From: a virus
Virus record (IMG/VR): IMGVR_UViG_3300021952_000010
Span: 1 to 41,083 of that record
DNA length: 41,083 bases
Reading direction: 5' to 3' (one strand)
In this document: positions 1-6,687 of the stretch, one piece after another
Layout of the letters: every line of letters begins with the position of its first letter
How positions within the stretch are numbered: position 1 is the stretch's first letter
Notes under the pieces: model-generated
What the model saw: the letters and a program-made list of their open reading frames with translations, nothing else
Database searches by the model: none
What the model was told of the DNA's origin: nothing
Program-made: the position numbers and the translations under genes

Positions 1-195
1 TAACCGCACGTCGGGCCCGGGCATCGTGGGTTTACCGGGTATTGCCTGCCGTGGGTCTATCGCCGCCGCGCAACCCATTGTAAAAAGGTTTGAGATTGCC
101 GTTGACGATAGGAAGCGGCTGCCGATAATGTCATTTCTGCTGATGGTGGATTGCTCTGCAGCCGGTGCCTCGGTGGTTGTGGGGGTGTCTTCCAT
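1..195 (-). CDS. Hypothetical protein, N-terminal part only (runs off the left edge)
   Basis: An open frame starts at ATG 195 (reading leftward) and stays open to base 1, giving 65 codons without a stop. An AGAAAGGAA ribosome site lies about 8 bases upstream of the ATG. The first 20 residues are Thr/Pro/Ala/Glu-rich and probably disordered; the rest has no motif I recognise. It follows the UDG-exonuclease gene in the same direction with a 20-base gap, so it is probably the next gene in that operon. I cannot say whether it leads into the missing polymerase domain. Confidence 0.6.
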   Translation of the reverse strand, partial: MEDTPTTTEAPAAEQSTISRNDIIGSRFLSSTAISNLFTMGCAAAIDPRQAIPGKPTMPGPDVRL

Positions 196-215
196 TAGTC
201 TATTCCTTTCTAACT

Positions 216-1448
216 CTATCGTGGTGGCGGGTAATTAAGTTCTCGCGTTTGCTTCTTCGCCACCCGGTACTCCAGGAGGCTATCTAGCCCGTTGTACAAC
301 AACAAATCCATAATATCAATTTCGCGGAGTACCTGGTTGGCCTGCCGTGAGCCGCGTGTTTTTAGGTATGGCTCAATGTGGGTGTCATACCGCTCGAACC
401 CCAGCCGTACAAACGCCTGGTATTTGATGGATGTGACACCGGGGCGGCTATCTAGGAGGTGTGCCCCCTGCATCGTATCAAAGTACCAATTGGCAACAGG
501 AGTTTGTGCGACGGCTAGGGACCAACGATCCTCGAACTTCATATTTGAGGCTATTTTAGGGATGTTAGACTGCAGGAACCGTTTTGTGGCCGCTATAGCC
601 GCCCCGTGGTAGGGATAGGCGATGGTTTGTTTGTCTTTGTGGCAGATAGACACGCTGACAATGCGGGCGTCCGCCCCGTCCGGCTTAAGCATGTTTGTTT
701 CATAATCAAATGCACACGGGCCGCCCTGTTCGATAATACGGTCAATGGCCGCCGCCGCATCTCCGGGATCCATGATGCGGGTGATTTCGCCACGGTAATC
801 CGGAACCACCGGCCACGGCCTCCCGGTTAGCCCGAACGCGGCGGCTAAATGCCGTTCCCACCATAGCTTGGACACACACACTTCTTTTTCGCGGCACTTT
901 TCTTCTTCTCGCATTACCGACAATGGGTGGAATGTAGGGCATATCCAGGTATTCGACCGTTGGTGGGGCACACGGGCCCCGGCCCACAATGCAATACCTC
1001 CTGTATCCTCCTTCCAATAATACCCCACCAATGACTCTAGTGGTGTGCCTCCTAGCAGGATAATTATTTCTGGTTGTAATTCTTGGATTGTGTTGAGGAG
1101 GTTGGGCCGGCAGTAGCTAATTTCCTTGCCCGTGGGTTTGCGGCCATCCTGGGGCATACAGATCAACGTATTCGTGGTCCAGCAGTCGCGGTCTAGGTCT
1201 ACGCCCAGGGCAAACAATGCCCGGCGTAGGTATTGCCCCACCTTGCCCGCCTGTTGCGTGCCTGTTGCGTCTTCGTCGGGCCCCGGGGCCTCGGCTACTA
1301 TAAGCACGCGGCGGCGGCCAGCACCCGACCAGGGCATTTTGGGGCTGCGGCACGTTTTGTAGAGCCCGCACGCCCCGCAATAGGGCTCTGATGGTGGTGG
1401 TGCCTTGGATTGCCCGAGGCGCGAGGCGGCAAAAAAACCTCGTGGCAT
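216..1448 (-). CDS. Uracil-DNA glycosylase-like domain fused to DEDD 3'-5' exonuclease
   Basis: A 410-residue two-domain protein. Residues about 20-205 match family 4-type uracil-DNA glycosylases: cysteines C24/C27 near the start and C97/C113 placed as for an Fe-S cluster, a motif A-like EAPGPDEDATG at 53-63, and FHPLS near 173. Residues about 240-400 form a DnaQ/PolA-type proofreading exonuclease: DYE at 248-250 (Exo I), NMKFED ending at D307 (Exo II) and YNGLD at 385-389 (Exo III). No polymerase palm or fingers follow before the stop. UDG-like domains are known at the N-terminus of some phage family A polymerases (SPO1 type), so this looks like the front half of such an enzyme encoded separately. 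GGGGAG precedes ATG 1448. Whether the UDG domain is catalytic is unknown. Confidence 0.8.
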   Translation of the reverse strand: MPRGFFAASRLGQSKAPPPSEPYCGACGLYKTCRSPKMPWSGAGRRRVLIVAEAPGPDEDATGTQQAGKVGQYLRRALFALGVDLDRDCWTTNTLICMPQDGRKPTGKEISYCRPNLLNTIQELQPEIIILLGGTPLESLVGYYWKEDTGGIALWAGARVPHQRSNTWICPTFHPLSVMREEEKCREKEVCVSKLWWERHLAAAFGLTGRPWPVVPDYRGEITRIMDPGDAAAAIDRIIEQGGPCAFDYETNMLKPDGADARIVSVSICHKDKQTIAYPYHGAAIAATKRFLQSNIPKIASNMKFEDRWSLAVAQTPVANWYFDTMQGAHLLDSRPGVTSIKYQAFVRLGFERYDTHIEPYLKTRGSRQANQVLREIDIMDLLLYNGLDSLLEYRVAKKQTRELNYPPPR

Positions 1449-1451
1449 CCG

Positions 1452-1775
1452 TTACTCCCCGTACCGGGGTAGGTGGTCTGCGTAGTGGCGTTGTTCTATG
1501 GTGCCGTACACGCGGATAAGATCCTTGCCATACGCTACGAGTTTCTGTCTAATCTCATGCTGGCTCTCAAAACCGTCACCGCCGCGCACCTCCAAGTAGG
1601 AGATGGTTATACCCGGGAGTTCGATGGTAACACAATCACCATCAAACTGCATAATAACCCCCAACCCCTGTTGCATTACCTCGTCTTCAGAGAATTCATC
1701 TCTAAGGCGGTTCCGCATTATGTGCGTAAGGTTGGCCACTATGTCGCGGATGCGACAATACACGGCATCGATCAT
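1452..1775 (-). CDS. Hypothetical protein (107 aa)
   Basis: Begins at ATG 1775 after a GGAGG site; its TAA lies three bases before the UDG-exonuclease start, so the two genes are probably translated in tandem. The N-terminal 40 residues look alpha-helical and the rest alternates short strands. No family recognised. Its place between the clamp-like gene and the exonuclease gene suggests a replication-associated role, by context only. Confidence 0.65.
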   Translation of the reverse strand: MIDAVYCRIRDIVANLTHIMRNRLRDEFSEDEVMQQGLGVIMQFDGDCVTIELPGITISYLEVRGGDGFESQHEIRQKLVAYGKDLIRVYGTIEQRHYADHLPRYGE

Positions 1776-1787
1776 CGCACGGCCCTC

Positions 1788-2195
1788 CTAGCCATTACCA
1801 TCCAATGCCGGGGCGTCCACGTCCGTATCCGGTGCGGGCACGACGTGGATAACCACCTGGTTCATAATCCTGTCCCGAATTTCCTGTTCGGTAAATGGGC
1901 GGAAACCACCCTCAACACGTACCCCGGCCGGTTTGATATTACGGATGAACTTTGGTACTTCTGGTGCCACCGGTGCGATGTTGTGTTGTACCGTAGTCGG
2001 GTCTTCCATTGGTTGTGCCTGCTTGAAAAAGAGGTCGTTGTCCTCGCCTTCCCGCAGATAGTATGCCCCCACCGGCAACTGTGCGAATGTGGTACGCTCC
2101 ACAAATGTTACCCGTTTGATGCGCGAGAGTTGTTCGCGGGTTGGTACGGGACGACGGCGGCCCGTCATTGGGCAGGTGTATGTGTCGGTTTGCAT
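1788..2195 (-). CDS. Hypothetical protein (135 aa)
   Basis: Starts at ATG 2195 with AAGGA seven bases upstream and overlaps the last 31 bases of the clamp-like gene, so it is in the same operon. The sequence is Pro-rich in the middle with a charged C-terminus ending in Asp/Gly. It has a CP-x-TGRRRPVPTRE segment near the start but no catalytic motif I recognise. Confidence 0.65.
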   Translation of the reverse strand: MQTDTYTCPMTGRRRPVPTREQLSRIKRVTFVERTTFAQLPVGAYYLREGEDNDLFFKQAQPMEDPTTVQHNIAPVAPEVPKFIRNIKPAGVRVEGGFRPFTEQEIRDRIMNQVVIHVVPAPDTDVDAPALDGNG

Positions 2196-3208
2196 GGCGT
2201 GTCCTTAGCGACCTTTTCAAGGCAGATAACAATCGTATACCCAGCACCATTCACTTTGAGGCGTTCTTCGTTGATGGTGCAATCGTTGTGTTGTTTGCCA
2301 ATGTCCGCTAGTATTTTGGGTGATATGAGAAATCGGATGGGCGGACCCTTGTAGTCGGATGTCTTCGTTTCAGTGTATTTGCCACTGGCACCCTCGCCGA
2401 TAATCCGCAGGCCGCCGGGCTTCATTTCTAGTTGCACGCGGTTGTTGTCCTGCTGCTCGCGGCTAAACACCTCGGCACGGTCTAGTGCATCCGCCAGGCC
2501 GCCGGGAAGCGCCATCGGGCTGCCCTTTACGGCGAGCACATTCTCCATATCCACGAATGTTTCGAGGTAGCGGCGGCAACTAATCACAAGGCCGGTGGGG
2601 TTACGGAAGTGCAGGAAATTTGTTGTTTCTGATACTTCGTGTACCCCTAACCCGGTTATGTGCTTGATGCTATCCCGCTTGACCAGTGTGGGCTGCTCGA
2701 TGGGTATAGCGAGCGGGTAGCGGGCGAGTTGCAGGTTGTCGCACGCTTCCAGCCACTTGGGGTGGATGTGTACGCAGGTAAGGGCGAACCCATGCTCATC
2801 CCCACGGCTGGCACAGGATTGCACCACATCCACCGCCTCACAAAAACCGGCCGGCAGGGGCTGCCATACACCGGGGTCCTCGATCTTATCGATCGGCATT
2901 AAAATTTCCGCCTCCGTGCGGATATCGGCCTTTCGCTTATTACCCTGGATGGTAATAACTCCTTGGCCCTGTACAATATCCACGGACTCTTCCGGAAACT
3001 TTGAGAGCATGGTGATAAATGGTGCGGCGGCCACGGCACCGGAGATACCCAGGTTGCATGCACGGCGGCAGGCGACCTCGCCGTTGTATGCGAACACGTT
3101 GTTGTCGGTGAACACCACACAACTGCTCTGCTCCACCACGTCACGCGGCGATAGCCCGGGGCTAACGGATTCTAGTGTACGGAGAAGATCTTCGCGACCA
3201 ATTCGCAT
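2165..3208 (-). CDS. DNA polymerase III beta-subunit-like sliding clamp
   Basis: A 347-residue protein whose start (MRIGREDLLRTLESV) and end (FLISPKILADIGKQH followed by a strand ending in VICL) follow the beta-clamp pattern: an initial strand plus helix, repeated two-layer units, and a third domain with an FN/FL-x-x-x-L-x-D/I helix. Length is close to the usual 360-380. A clamp would tether the replicative polymerase to DNA. I chose ATG 3208 over ATG 3220 because it has GGAA with normal spacing and gives the family-like N-terminus; 3220 remains possible. It lies in the replication operon upstream of the UDG-exonuclease. The identification is by fold pattern, not by a diagnostic motif. Confidence 0.65.
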   Translation of the reverse strand: MRIGREDLLRTLESVSPGLSPRDVVEQSSCVVFTDNNVFAYNGEVACRRACNLGISGAVAAAPFITMLSKFPEESVDIVQGQGVITIQGNKRKADIRTEAEILMPIDKIEDPGVWQPLPAGFCEAVDVVQSCASRGDEHGFALTCVHIHPKWLEACDNLQLARYPLAIPIEQPTLVKRDSIKHITGLGVHEVSETTNFLHFRNPTGLVISCRRYLETFVDMENVLAVKGSPMALPGGLADALDRAEVFSREQQDNNRVQLEMKPGGLRIIGEGASGKYTETKTSDYKGPPIRFLISPKILADIGKQHNDCTINEERLKVNGAGYTIVICLEKVAKDTPCKPTHTPAQ

Positions 3209-3390
3209 AGCTCGTTCCATTCCCTATCGGTAGGAGGGCCATCTTCAAAATAAAGGAGCATCAGTGCAACAAAGAACCAAAACGCATCCAGTGGCCCGTT
3301 TATGTTATCGGGAGTAAGCCAAAAACGAAATTGGGCGTAACCAAGGATTATCTGCGGTATGGCGTGGACCGGTAATTGCATTCGGCACAC
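3172..3390 (-). CDS. Hypothetical protein (72 aa), hydrophobic centre
   Basis: Starts at GTG 3390, with AAGGA nine bases before; the in-frame ATG at 3381 is worse spaced. A hydrophobic run at residues 35-48 (around FWFFVALMLLYF) could be one membrane segment. The end overlaps the clamp-like gene by 37-49 bases, which is long for this genome and lowers confidence slightly. No family recognised. Confidence 0.5.
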   Translation of the reverse strand: MCRMQLPVHAIPQIILGYAQFRFWLTPDNINGPLDAFWFFVALMLLYFEDGPPTDREWNELCELVAKIFSVH

Positions 3391-3395
3391 AAACT

Positions 3396-3608
3396 CTAGT
3401 CCTTGTAATAACCGTCCCGGTCATAGGTTGTTGGCGGGAATCCGATATCATCGTCGTCTTCACAACAATCATCATCGTCTGCCGCTATCCGGTCGACCGC
3501 CTGGCAAATAACCCAGGCAACAAACCCCACAAGGGCAAACCCAATAACCGCACCAAGCAGGGCATTACTGACTGTGCGGTCACCTGGCGCGAGGATATTA
3601 GCAAGCAT
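3396..3608 (-). CDS. Small membrane protein with acidic tail (70 aa)
   Basis: ATG 3608 is preceded by AAAGGAG eight bases upstream, which decides the start over the in-frame codons up to 3668. Residues about 15-38 form one clear membrane segment (ALLGAVIGFALVGFVAWVI), followed by a striking acidic cluster (DDDD-CC-EDDDD) and a short Tyr-rich tail. The acidic and cysteine cluster could bind metal ions; that is a guess. Between two other small envelope-type genes. Confidence 0.6.
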   Translation of the reverse strand: MLANILAPGDRTVSNALLGAVIGFALVGFVAWVICQAVDRIAADDDDCCEDDDDIGFPPTTYDRDGYYKD

Positions 3609-3621
3609 AACGACAACTCCT

Positions 3622-4143
3622 TTAATCACGCGGTGCCGTGGGTACCGCAAACTGCCGCCCCATAGCATCCAACATCACCTTGGTTTGTATTTGGTATGTG
3701 CCCGTGTCCCACAACCTTTGTAGCCGGCTGAACTCCGCAACCGTAATCTTACCATCTTCTATAACGTCCCGGACTTCCATAGCGTAGCCCGGGATATCCT
3801 TCGTATGGGGCTGTGCGTGCTGCTGCATCAATTTCTCGATAGATTCTTTGGATGCCAATCGCCCCTGTTCCGCAAGCCATACACGCAATGCGCTCTGGGC
3901 CTGTGTATGGATTTTGGATGTTTCTTCGTAATCTGGTAAAGCCTTGCATACATCCCAGCAAGACGCCCGTACACCATTAAACAGGACCGGCACAGTATTT
4001 TCTTTGGTAGTTTCTTGTTTTGGTGCCGGACGCCAATGCCGAGATGGTTGCCGGCAGCCCACACACGCATGGGTAGCAATCGCTGATAGGATAATTCCCA
4101 TGCCAATAAACACCCACGCGCGAAACTGATTTCTCTTACTCAT
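3622..4143 (-). CDS. Hypothetical protein with N-terminal signal/anchor segment (173 aa)
   Basis: ATG 4143 overlaps the PLP-enzyme stop (ATGA), so the two are translationally coupled. Residues 9-26 are hydrophobic after a basic start and end at Cys27-x-x-Cys30, compatible with a signal peptide or membrane anchor; the THAC sequence is a poor lipobox. The rest is helical, with a VIEDGKIT segment near residue 125 that resembles DGKIT segments in the proteins at 28,408 and 30,757 (QGKIT). This suggests a recurring small helical domain. Function unknown. Confidence 0.65.
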   Translation of the reverse strand: MSKRNQFRAWVFIGMGIILSAIATHACVGCRQPSRHWRPAPKQETTKENTVPVLFNGVRASCWDVCKALPDYEETSKIHTQAQSALRVWLAEQGRLASKESIEKLMQQHAQPHTKDIPGYAMEVRDVIEDGKITVAEFSRLQRLWDTGTYQIQTKVMLDAMGRQFAVPTAPRD

Positions 4144-4987
4144 GTTCTAGGGCTCCTGCACGCACACCCACAACCCAAAATAGGTCGCCCCGTTCCACGT
4201 AGAAATGGGCCTTGGCCTCGTAATGTGGATCAAGTTGAGCGGCTTCATTATCATTCCCAACGTATTGGGTGGCTGCCGATTCATATTTATAGGGCGATGT
4301 TATGATGGATAACTGCTGGTGCCAAAACGGCGGGGCGTGTTTGTTCAGCCTTTTCCGTGGGTCTGCACCGATCTGCACACCCACCACCGGCAGTGTACAG
4401 CCAATATCACGTAGGCCCCAAAGGATGCCGGCGGCGGTCATGCCGCTACCCAATACCACGACAATCCGTTTAATGCGAGGGCCCTTTGTATTATGGCTGC
4501 CTGCCCATTTCAGAGTGTGTTTTAGCCCGGCGGCCTGTTCCCGTGTGCATTGCATAGCCACGGGATGCTCCATACCAAAGGGAATGTAACAATACCCAAG
4601 GTCTTTTGCATCCTGTTCTGCCCTACTGCATATCACACTGTTATACCCGGGTCGGTGCTGCACTAACACACCCCCATTAGCCACGGCATCGTCCATTTCC
4701 GGAGTATTGGGCCCGCTAGCCGTGTGCAGCCGGGCCGGTAGGCCACGGTAGGCCGCGAGGCGGGCAACGATTTGCATTTGTGGGGATTTGCGGGCGGATG
4801 CCGTTACCACGCCACCCACATGCCCCCCGGCTTTTATCTCGGCCTCGTGTATTATGCGCAAACAGGCTCGCACCTTTCCGCCACGGATACCACCTACTTG
4901 GTGATAATCATCCCGTTTGTAGTATACACCATTTTCTGGGGCATACTCAACGGGTGTCAAGTCGGGTGTATAATCTTGCGTATTCAT
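4136..4987 (-). CDS. PLP-dependent enzyme, ACC deaminase/D-cysteine desulfhydrase-like fold
   Basis: A 283-residue protein with fold-type II PLP-enzyme features: KRDD followed by GGIRGGKVRAC, where K38 sits at the Schiff-base lysine position of this family (GGNKxRKL in relatives), a TASAR segment and a glycine-rich phosphate loop GSGMTAAG. Relatives act on amino acids such as ACC, D-cysteine or serine; the substrate here cannot be read. The start is ATG 4987, inside the left arm of a 23-bp inverted repeat, and no ribosome site precedes it; an upstream ATG at 5062 also lacks one. The stop is coupled to the next gene. Such enzymes can feed DNA hypermodification in phages, but no partner enzyme for that is obvious. 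Confidence 0.7.
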   Translation of the reverse strand: MNTQDYTPDLTPVEYAPENGVYYKRDDYHQVGGIRGGKVRACLRIIHEAEIKAGGHVGGVVTASARKSPQMQIVARLAAYRGLPARLHTASGPNTPEMDDAVANGGVLVQHRPGYNSVICSRAEQDAKDLGYCYIPFGMEHPVAMQCTREQAAGLKHTLKWAGSHNTKGPRIKRIVVVLGSGMTAAGILWGLRDIGCTLPVVGVQIGADPRKRLNKHAPPFWHQQLSIITSPYKYESAATQYVGNDNEAAQLDPHYEAKAHFYVERGDLFWVVGVRAGALEHE

Positions 4988-5173
4988 TTTGTGTGTCGCA
5001 CAGAACGGGCGGCATTGCTCAATCCCCCGAAACCTACGCACCGCTGCAGACGGCCACGCCATTAGTCAGGGAGTACTAGACCTTACCTATGGGTCGTGTT
5101 GCTTGGCTTTGATTTTTTCGGCCTTCGCCCTCGGGGCTAGCGGGGCGGTCCTGTGCGACACACAAAATGAATA
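4981..5173. repeat. 23-bp perfect inverted repeat flanking 147 bp
   Basis: Bases 4981-5003 and 5151-5173 are exact reverse complements over 23 bp, with core GTGTGTCGCACAG and its complement. The left arm holds the start codon of the PLP-enzyme gene. The 147-bp interior has no convincing gene. In a minus-strand transcript the arms would pair and bury the PLP start codon. No target-site duplication is visible outside the arms, so a MITE-like element is possible but unsupported. Confidence 0.85.
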
Positions 5174-5179
5174 AAACAC

Positions 5180-5268
5180 AAATAAAAAATTGGCCGGTGT
5201 GGAAGAGTGGGAAACTAACAACGTGTTACCGGCGGTTAGCGTCTTCTTCAATGTGGCCACACCGGCCA
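5180..5268 (-). terminator. Strong hairpin with U-tract, minus-strand terminator
   Basis: Arms 5191-5202 and 5257-5268 pair over 12 bp (TGGCCGGTGTGG with its complement). The interior continues the stem with GAAGA/TCTTC and CTAAC/GTTAG segments. Read leftward the hairpin is followed by ATTTTTTATTT, the classic intrinsic terminator layout. It would end transcripts from the RNA-like locus and the gene at 5584-6156, separating them from the PLP-enzyme operon. Confidence 0.75.
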
Positions 5269-5384
5269 AACGCGGCAGCTATGCCTACACACACCACCGC
5301 CATAACCTCGGTGTGGGTTTATGGGCTAAAATGGCCCTACCACCGTAATTGGGTGTGTTCGGGGATCAGTCGTCTCGTAAAAGT

Positions 5385-5475
5385 GAGCGGGATAGGATTC
5401 GAACCTACAATAACAAACACCCTAGGCGGGGCAGGAACCTTTGGTGCTTGTCGGCCTACCAATACCGACCCGCTC
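5385..5475 (-). tRNA. tRNA-like gene with expanded anticodon arm
   Basis: The minus strand has a 7-bp acceptor stem (GAGCGGG with CCCGCTC), a D-arm with TTGGTAGG, and a standard T-arm GTAGG-TTCGAAT-CCTAT. The anticodon region is abnormal: CAAGC pairs with GTTTG across 27 bases instead of 7, and the stem can extend to eight pairs (CAAGCACC/GGTGTTTG), then AGG/CCT. With this fold the variable loop is TTATT, normal for a type I tRNA. An alternative type II fold with CAA as anticodon is possible but leaves two mismatches in the anticodon stem and C at position 33. CCA is not encoded. It may carry a 20-base insertion, or be a tRNA mimic. Confidence 0.6.
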
Positions 5476-5482
5476 GTAAAAT

Positions 5483-5527
5483 CGCCGCCGTGTGCCCGGC
5501 CACGTCTATGGCTAACACACGGCGGCG
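5483..5527 (-). terminator. GC-rich hairpin downstream of the 5584-6156 gene
   Basis: Arms 5483-5494 and 5516-5527 pair perfectly over 12 bp (CGCCGCCGTGTG), with a smaller GCCA/TGGC stem in the loop. Read leftward it is followed by ATTTTA. It lies 56 bases after the stop of the Ala/Lys-rich protein gene and just before the tRNA-like gene, so it may be a terminator or an RNA-processing structure. Confidence 0.6.
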
Positions 5528-5583
5528 AACCCGTAACCAAACCAACCACTACTGTCGCTCACTAACAATTCGGCGGCGCGGCG

Positions 5584-6156
5584 TTACTCAGCGGCGGGTG
5601 CCGGGGCCAATGCCTTCTCGGTATCCTTCACATTGAACCCTCGGATCGCATGCCACGCATTACGCAGGCAAAAGAGCGATTCAGTGGGGTTCTCGGTGCC
5701 GTACACCTGATCGAGTTCCGCAACCATCGCTTCCGTCACACCGGCATCGCGGCCGTACTTCTTCACCAACACGCCGGCGAGGAAGGGGCGGCTGCGGGAG
5801 GCCCGCACACCGGCCGGGCCGGTCTTCTCGGGCTTGGGTTCTGGCTTGTCCGCCGGCTTCTTCGCGGCGGGGGCGGCAGCCTTTCCACCACCGGCAGTCT
5901 TCTTCTGTGTCGGCGCGGCCGGGGCAGCGGCCGGTGCCTTGGCGTCTCCGGTAACCTGGATGTCTTCTCCGGCGGCCTTAAGATCGTCGACCAACTTGGC
6001 CAACTTGTTGGGGAGTGTGGTGCCCTCGTCCAGCTCGCCCATCACGGTATCGATGTTCTTGAGCTTTTCGAGCACCTTGTCCTTGCCCCACTTGTCCACT
6101 CCCGTAAAACCCATCGCGGTAAACAGTGCGATGGCCGCACTCCGTGTAACCTGCAT
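5584..6156 (-). CDS. Ala/Lys/Pro-rich linker protein, possible abundant DNA-binding protein (190 aa)
   Basis: ATG 6156 follows GAGGTGAG, which decides it over the longer frame to 6378. Residues 1-65 form a helical domain (MQVTRSAAIALFTAMGF at the start), 70-112 a histone H1-like Ala/Lys/Pro/Gly linker, and 113-180 a second domain with basic SRSRPFLAGVLVKKYG and CLRNAWHAIRGF. Codons are strongly C- or G-ending compared with neighbours, as in the capsid genes, suggesting high expression. I infer a DNA-binding or structural role; no named family is certain. Followed by two hairpins and the tRNA-like gene; preceded by a 145-base gap (6157-6301) that may hold its own promoter (TATAGT near 6215). 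Confidence 0.7.
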   Translation of the reverse strand: MQVTRSAAIALFTAMGFTGVDKWGKDKVLEKLKNIDTVMGELDEGTTLPNKLAKLVDDLKAAGEDIQVTGDAKAPAAAPAAPTQKKTAGGGKAAAPAAKKPADKPEPKPEKTGPAGVRASRSRPFLAGVLVKKYGRDAGVTEAMVAELDQVYGTENPTESLFCLRNAWHAIRGFNVKDTEKALAPAPAAE

Positions 6157-6301
6157 GATACTCACCTCAAATGATACTGGGGGGTTGTTTTTGCCGTAGC
6201 GGCCGGTTGGGCCGTGGTTGGCTATGCAACTATATCGGCGGCGGCGTCGGAAGTTTTTGTGTGTTTCCAAAAATAGTTGTAAGCCCGTTGTTGTAATTCC
6301 C

Positions 6302-6541
6302 TTAGGTTTTGCTCCCATAGGGCGTTTGGTATGTGAACCGTATGCCGGCTGCGGCGAGCCGCACACCCCAACGGGCATATTGTTCCATGACTAACCGGCG
6401 GGCGGTGCGAACCACGCCGTTGGTGACCTCGGCCGCCGTCAAACCACTACCACGCAGGGCCCAGGGGCACGTGGCTACATCTTCAAGGTGTAGTCCATGT
6501 TTATCCGCCGCCTTGATCAGTAGCTTTGCTTCCATATTCAT
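6302..6541 (-). CDS. Hypothetical protein (79 aa)
   Basis: ATG 6541 overlaps the stop of the preceding membrane-protein gene (ATGA), so coupling is likely; a second ATG follows at 6535. The protein is mostly helical and mildly basic, with CPWALRG and RRLVMEQYARWGVR segments. No family recognised. It is the last gene of the DnaB-helicase run. Confidence 0.55.
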   Translation of the reverse strand: MNMEAKLLIKAADKHGLHLEDVATCPWALRGSGLTAAEVTNGVVRTARRLVMEQYARWGVRLAAAGIRFTYQTPYGSKT

Positions 6542-6687
6542 TGGCCTAAAATCCTTTTGATAACACCCACAAACCAAGACACACTATTAACAACCCCGGC
6601 GACAAATAACCCCAACAGGGCGGTGACGATACCGAAGGCTAGGCCACCAAGGATAACCATACCATAGAAGAAGGCTATTGTTATCAC
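6538..6687 (-). CDS. Small two-segment membrane protein (49 aa)
   Basis: GTG 6687 overlaps the helicase stop codon as GTGA and has AAGGAG six bases upstream, which decides the start over the longer in-frame ATG at 6744. Nearly the whole protein is hydrophobic: two membrane spans (around FFYGMVILGGLAFGIVTAL and FVAGVVNSVSWFVGVI) and a basic tail. A holin or envelope role is possible, but its place in the early operon makes a lysis role unlikely. Confidence 0.6.
   Translation of the reverse strand: MITIAFFYGMVILGGLAFGIVTALLGLFVAGVVNSVSWFVGVIKRILGQ

Larger units (their letters stand above)
4988..5583. other. 600-bp non-coding, hairpin-dense locus
   Basis: No reading frame here has both a ribosome site and plausible protein composition. 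Beyond the inverted repeat, two terminator-like hairpins and the tRNA-like gene, bases 5269-5384 hold only minor stems (for example GGGC/GCCC around 5325-5340) and no recognised feature. The locus separates two minus-strand operons. Confidence 0.6.

Noticed and set aside
1473-2354. 293-codon plus-strand frame opposite three minus-strand genes
   Set aside because: Spans several genes with good ribosome sites and coupled junctions; the plus frame has no start signal and a Cys/His-rich, unlikely composition.
4981-5173. Insertion sequence or MITE
   Set aside because: Terminal inverted repeats are present but there is no target-site duplication, no transposase and no second copy in the window.
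5191-5268. Second tRNA in the long hairpin
   Set aside because: It has acceptor-like ends but no TTCRANN T-loop or D-arm on either strand; a terminator with U-tract explains it better.
5167-5565. 132-codon plus-strand frame over the hairpin/tRNA-like locus
   Set aside because: Its start is only the right arm of the inverted repeat; it runs antisense through the tRNA-like gene and hairpins and has no ribosome site.
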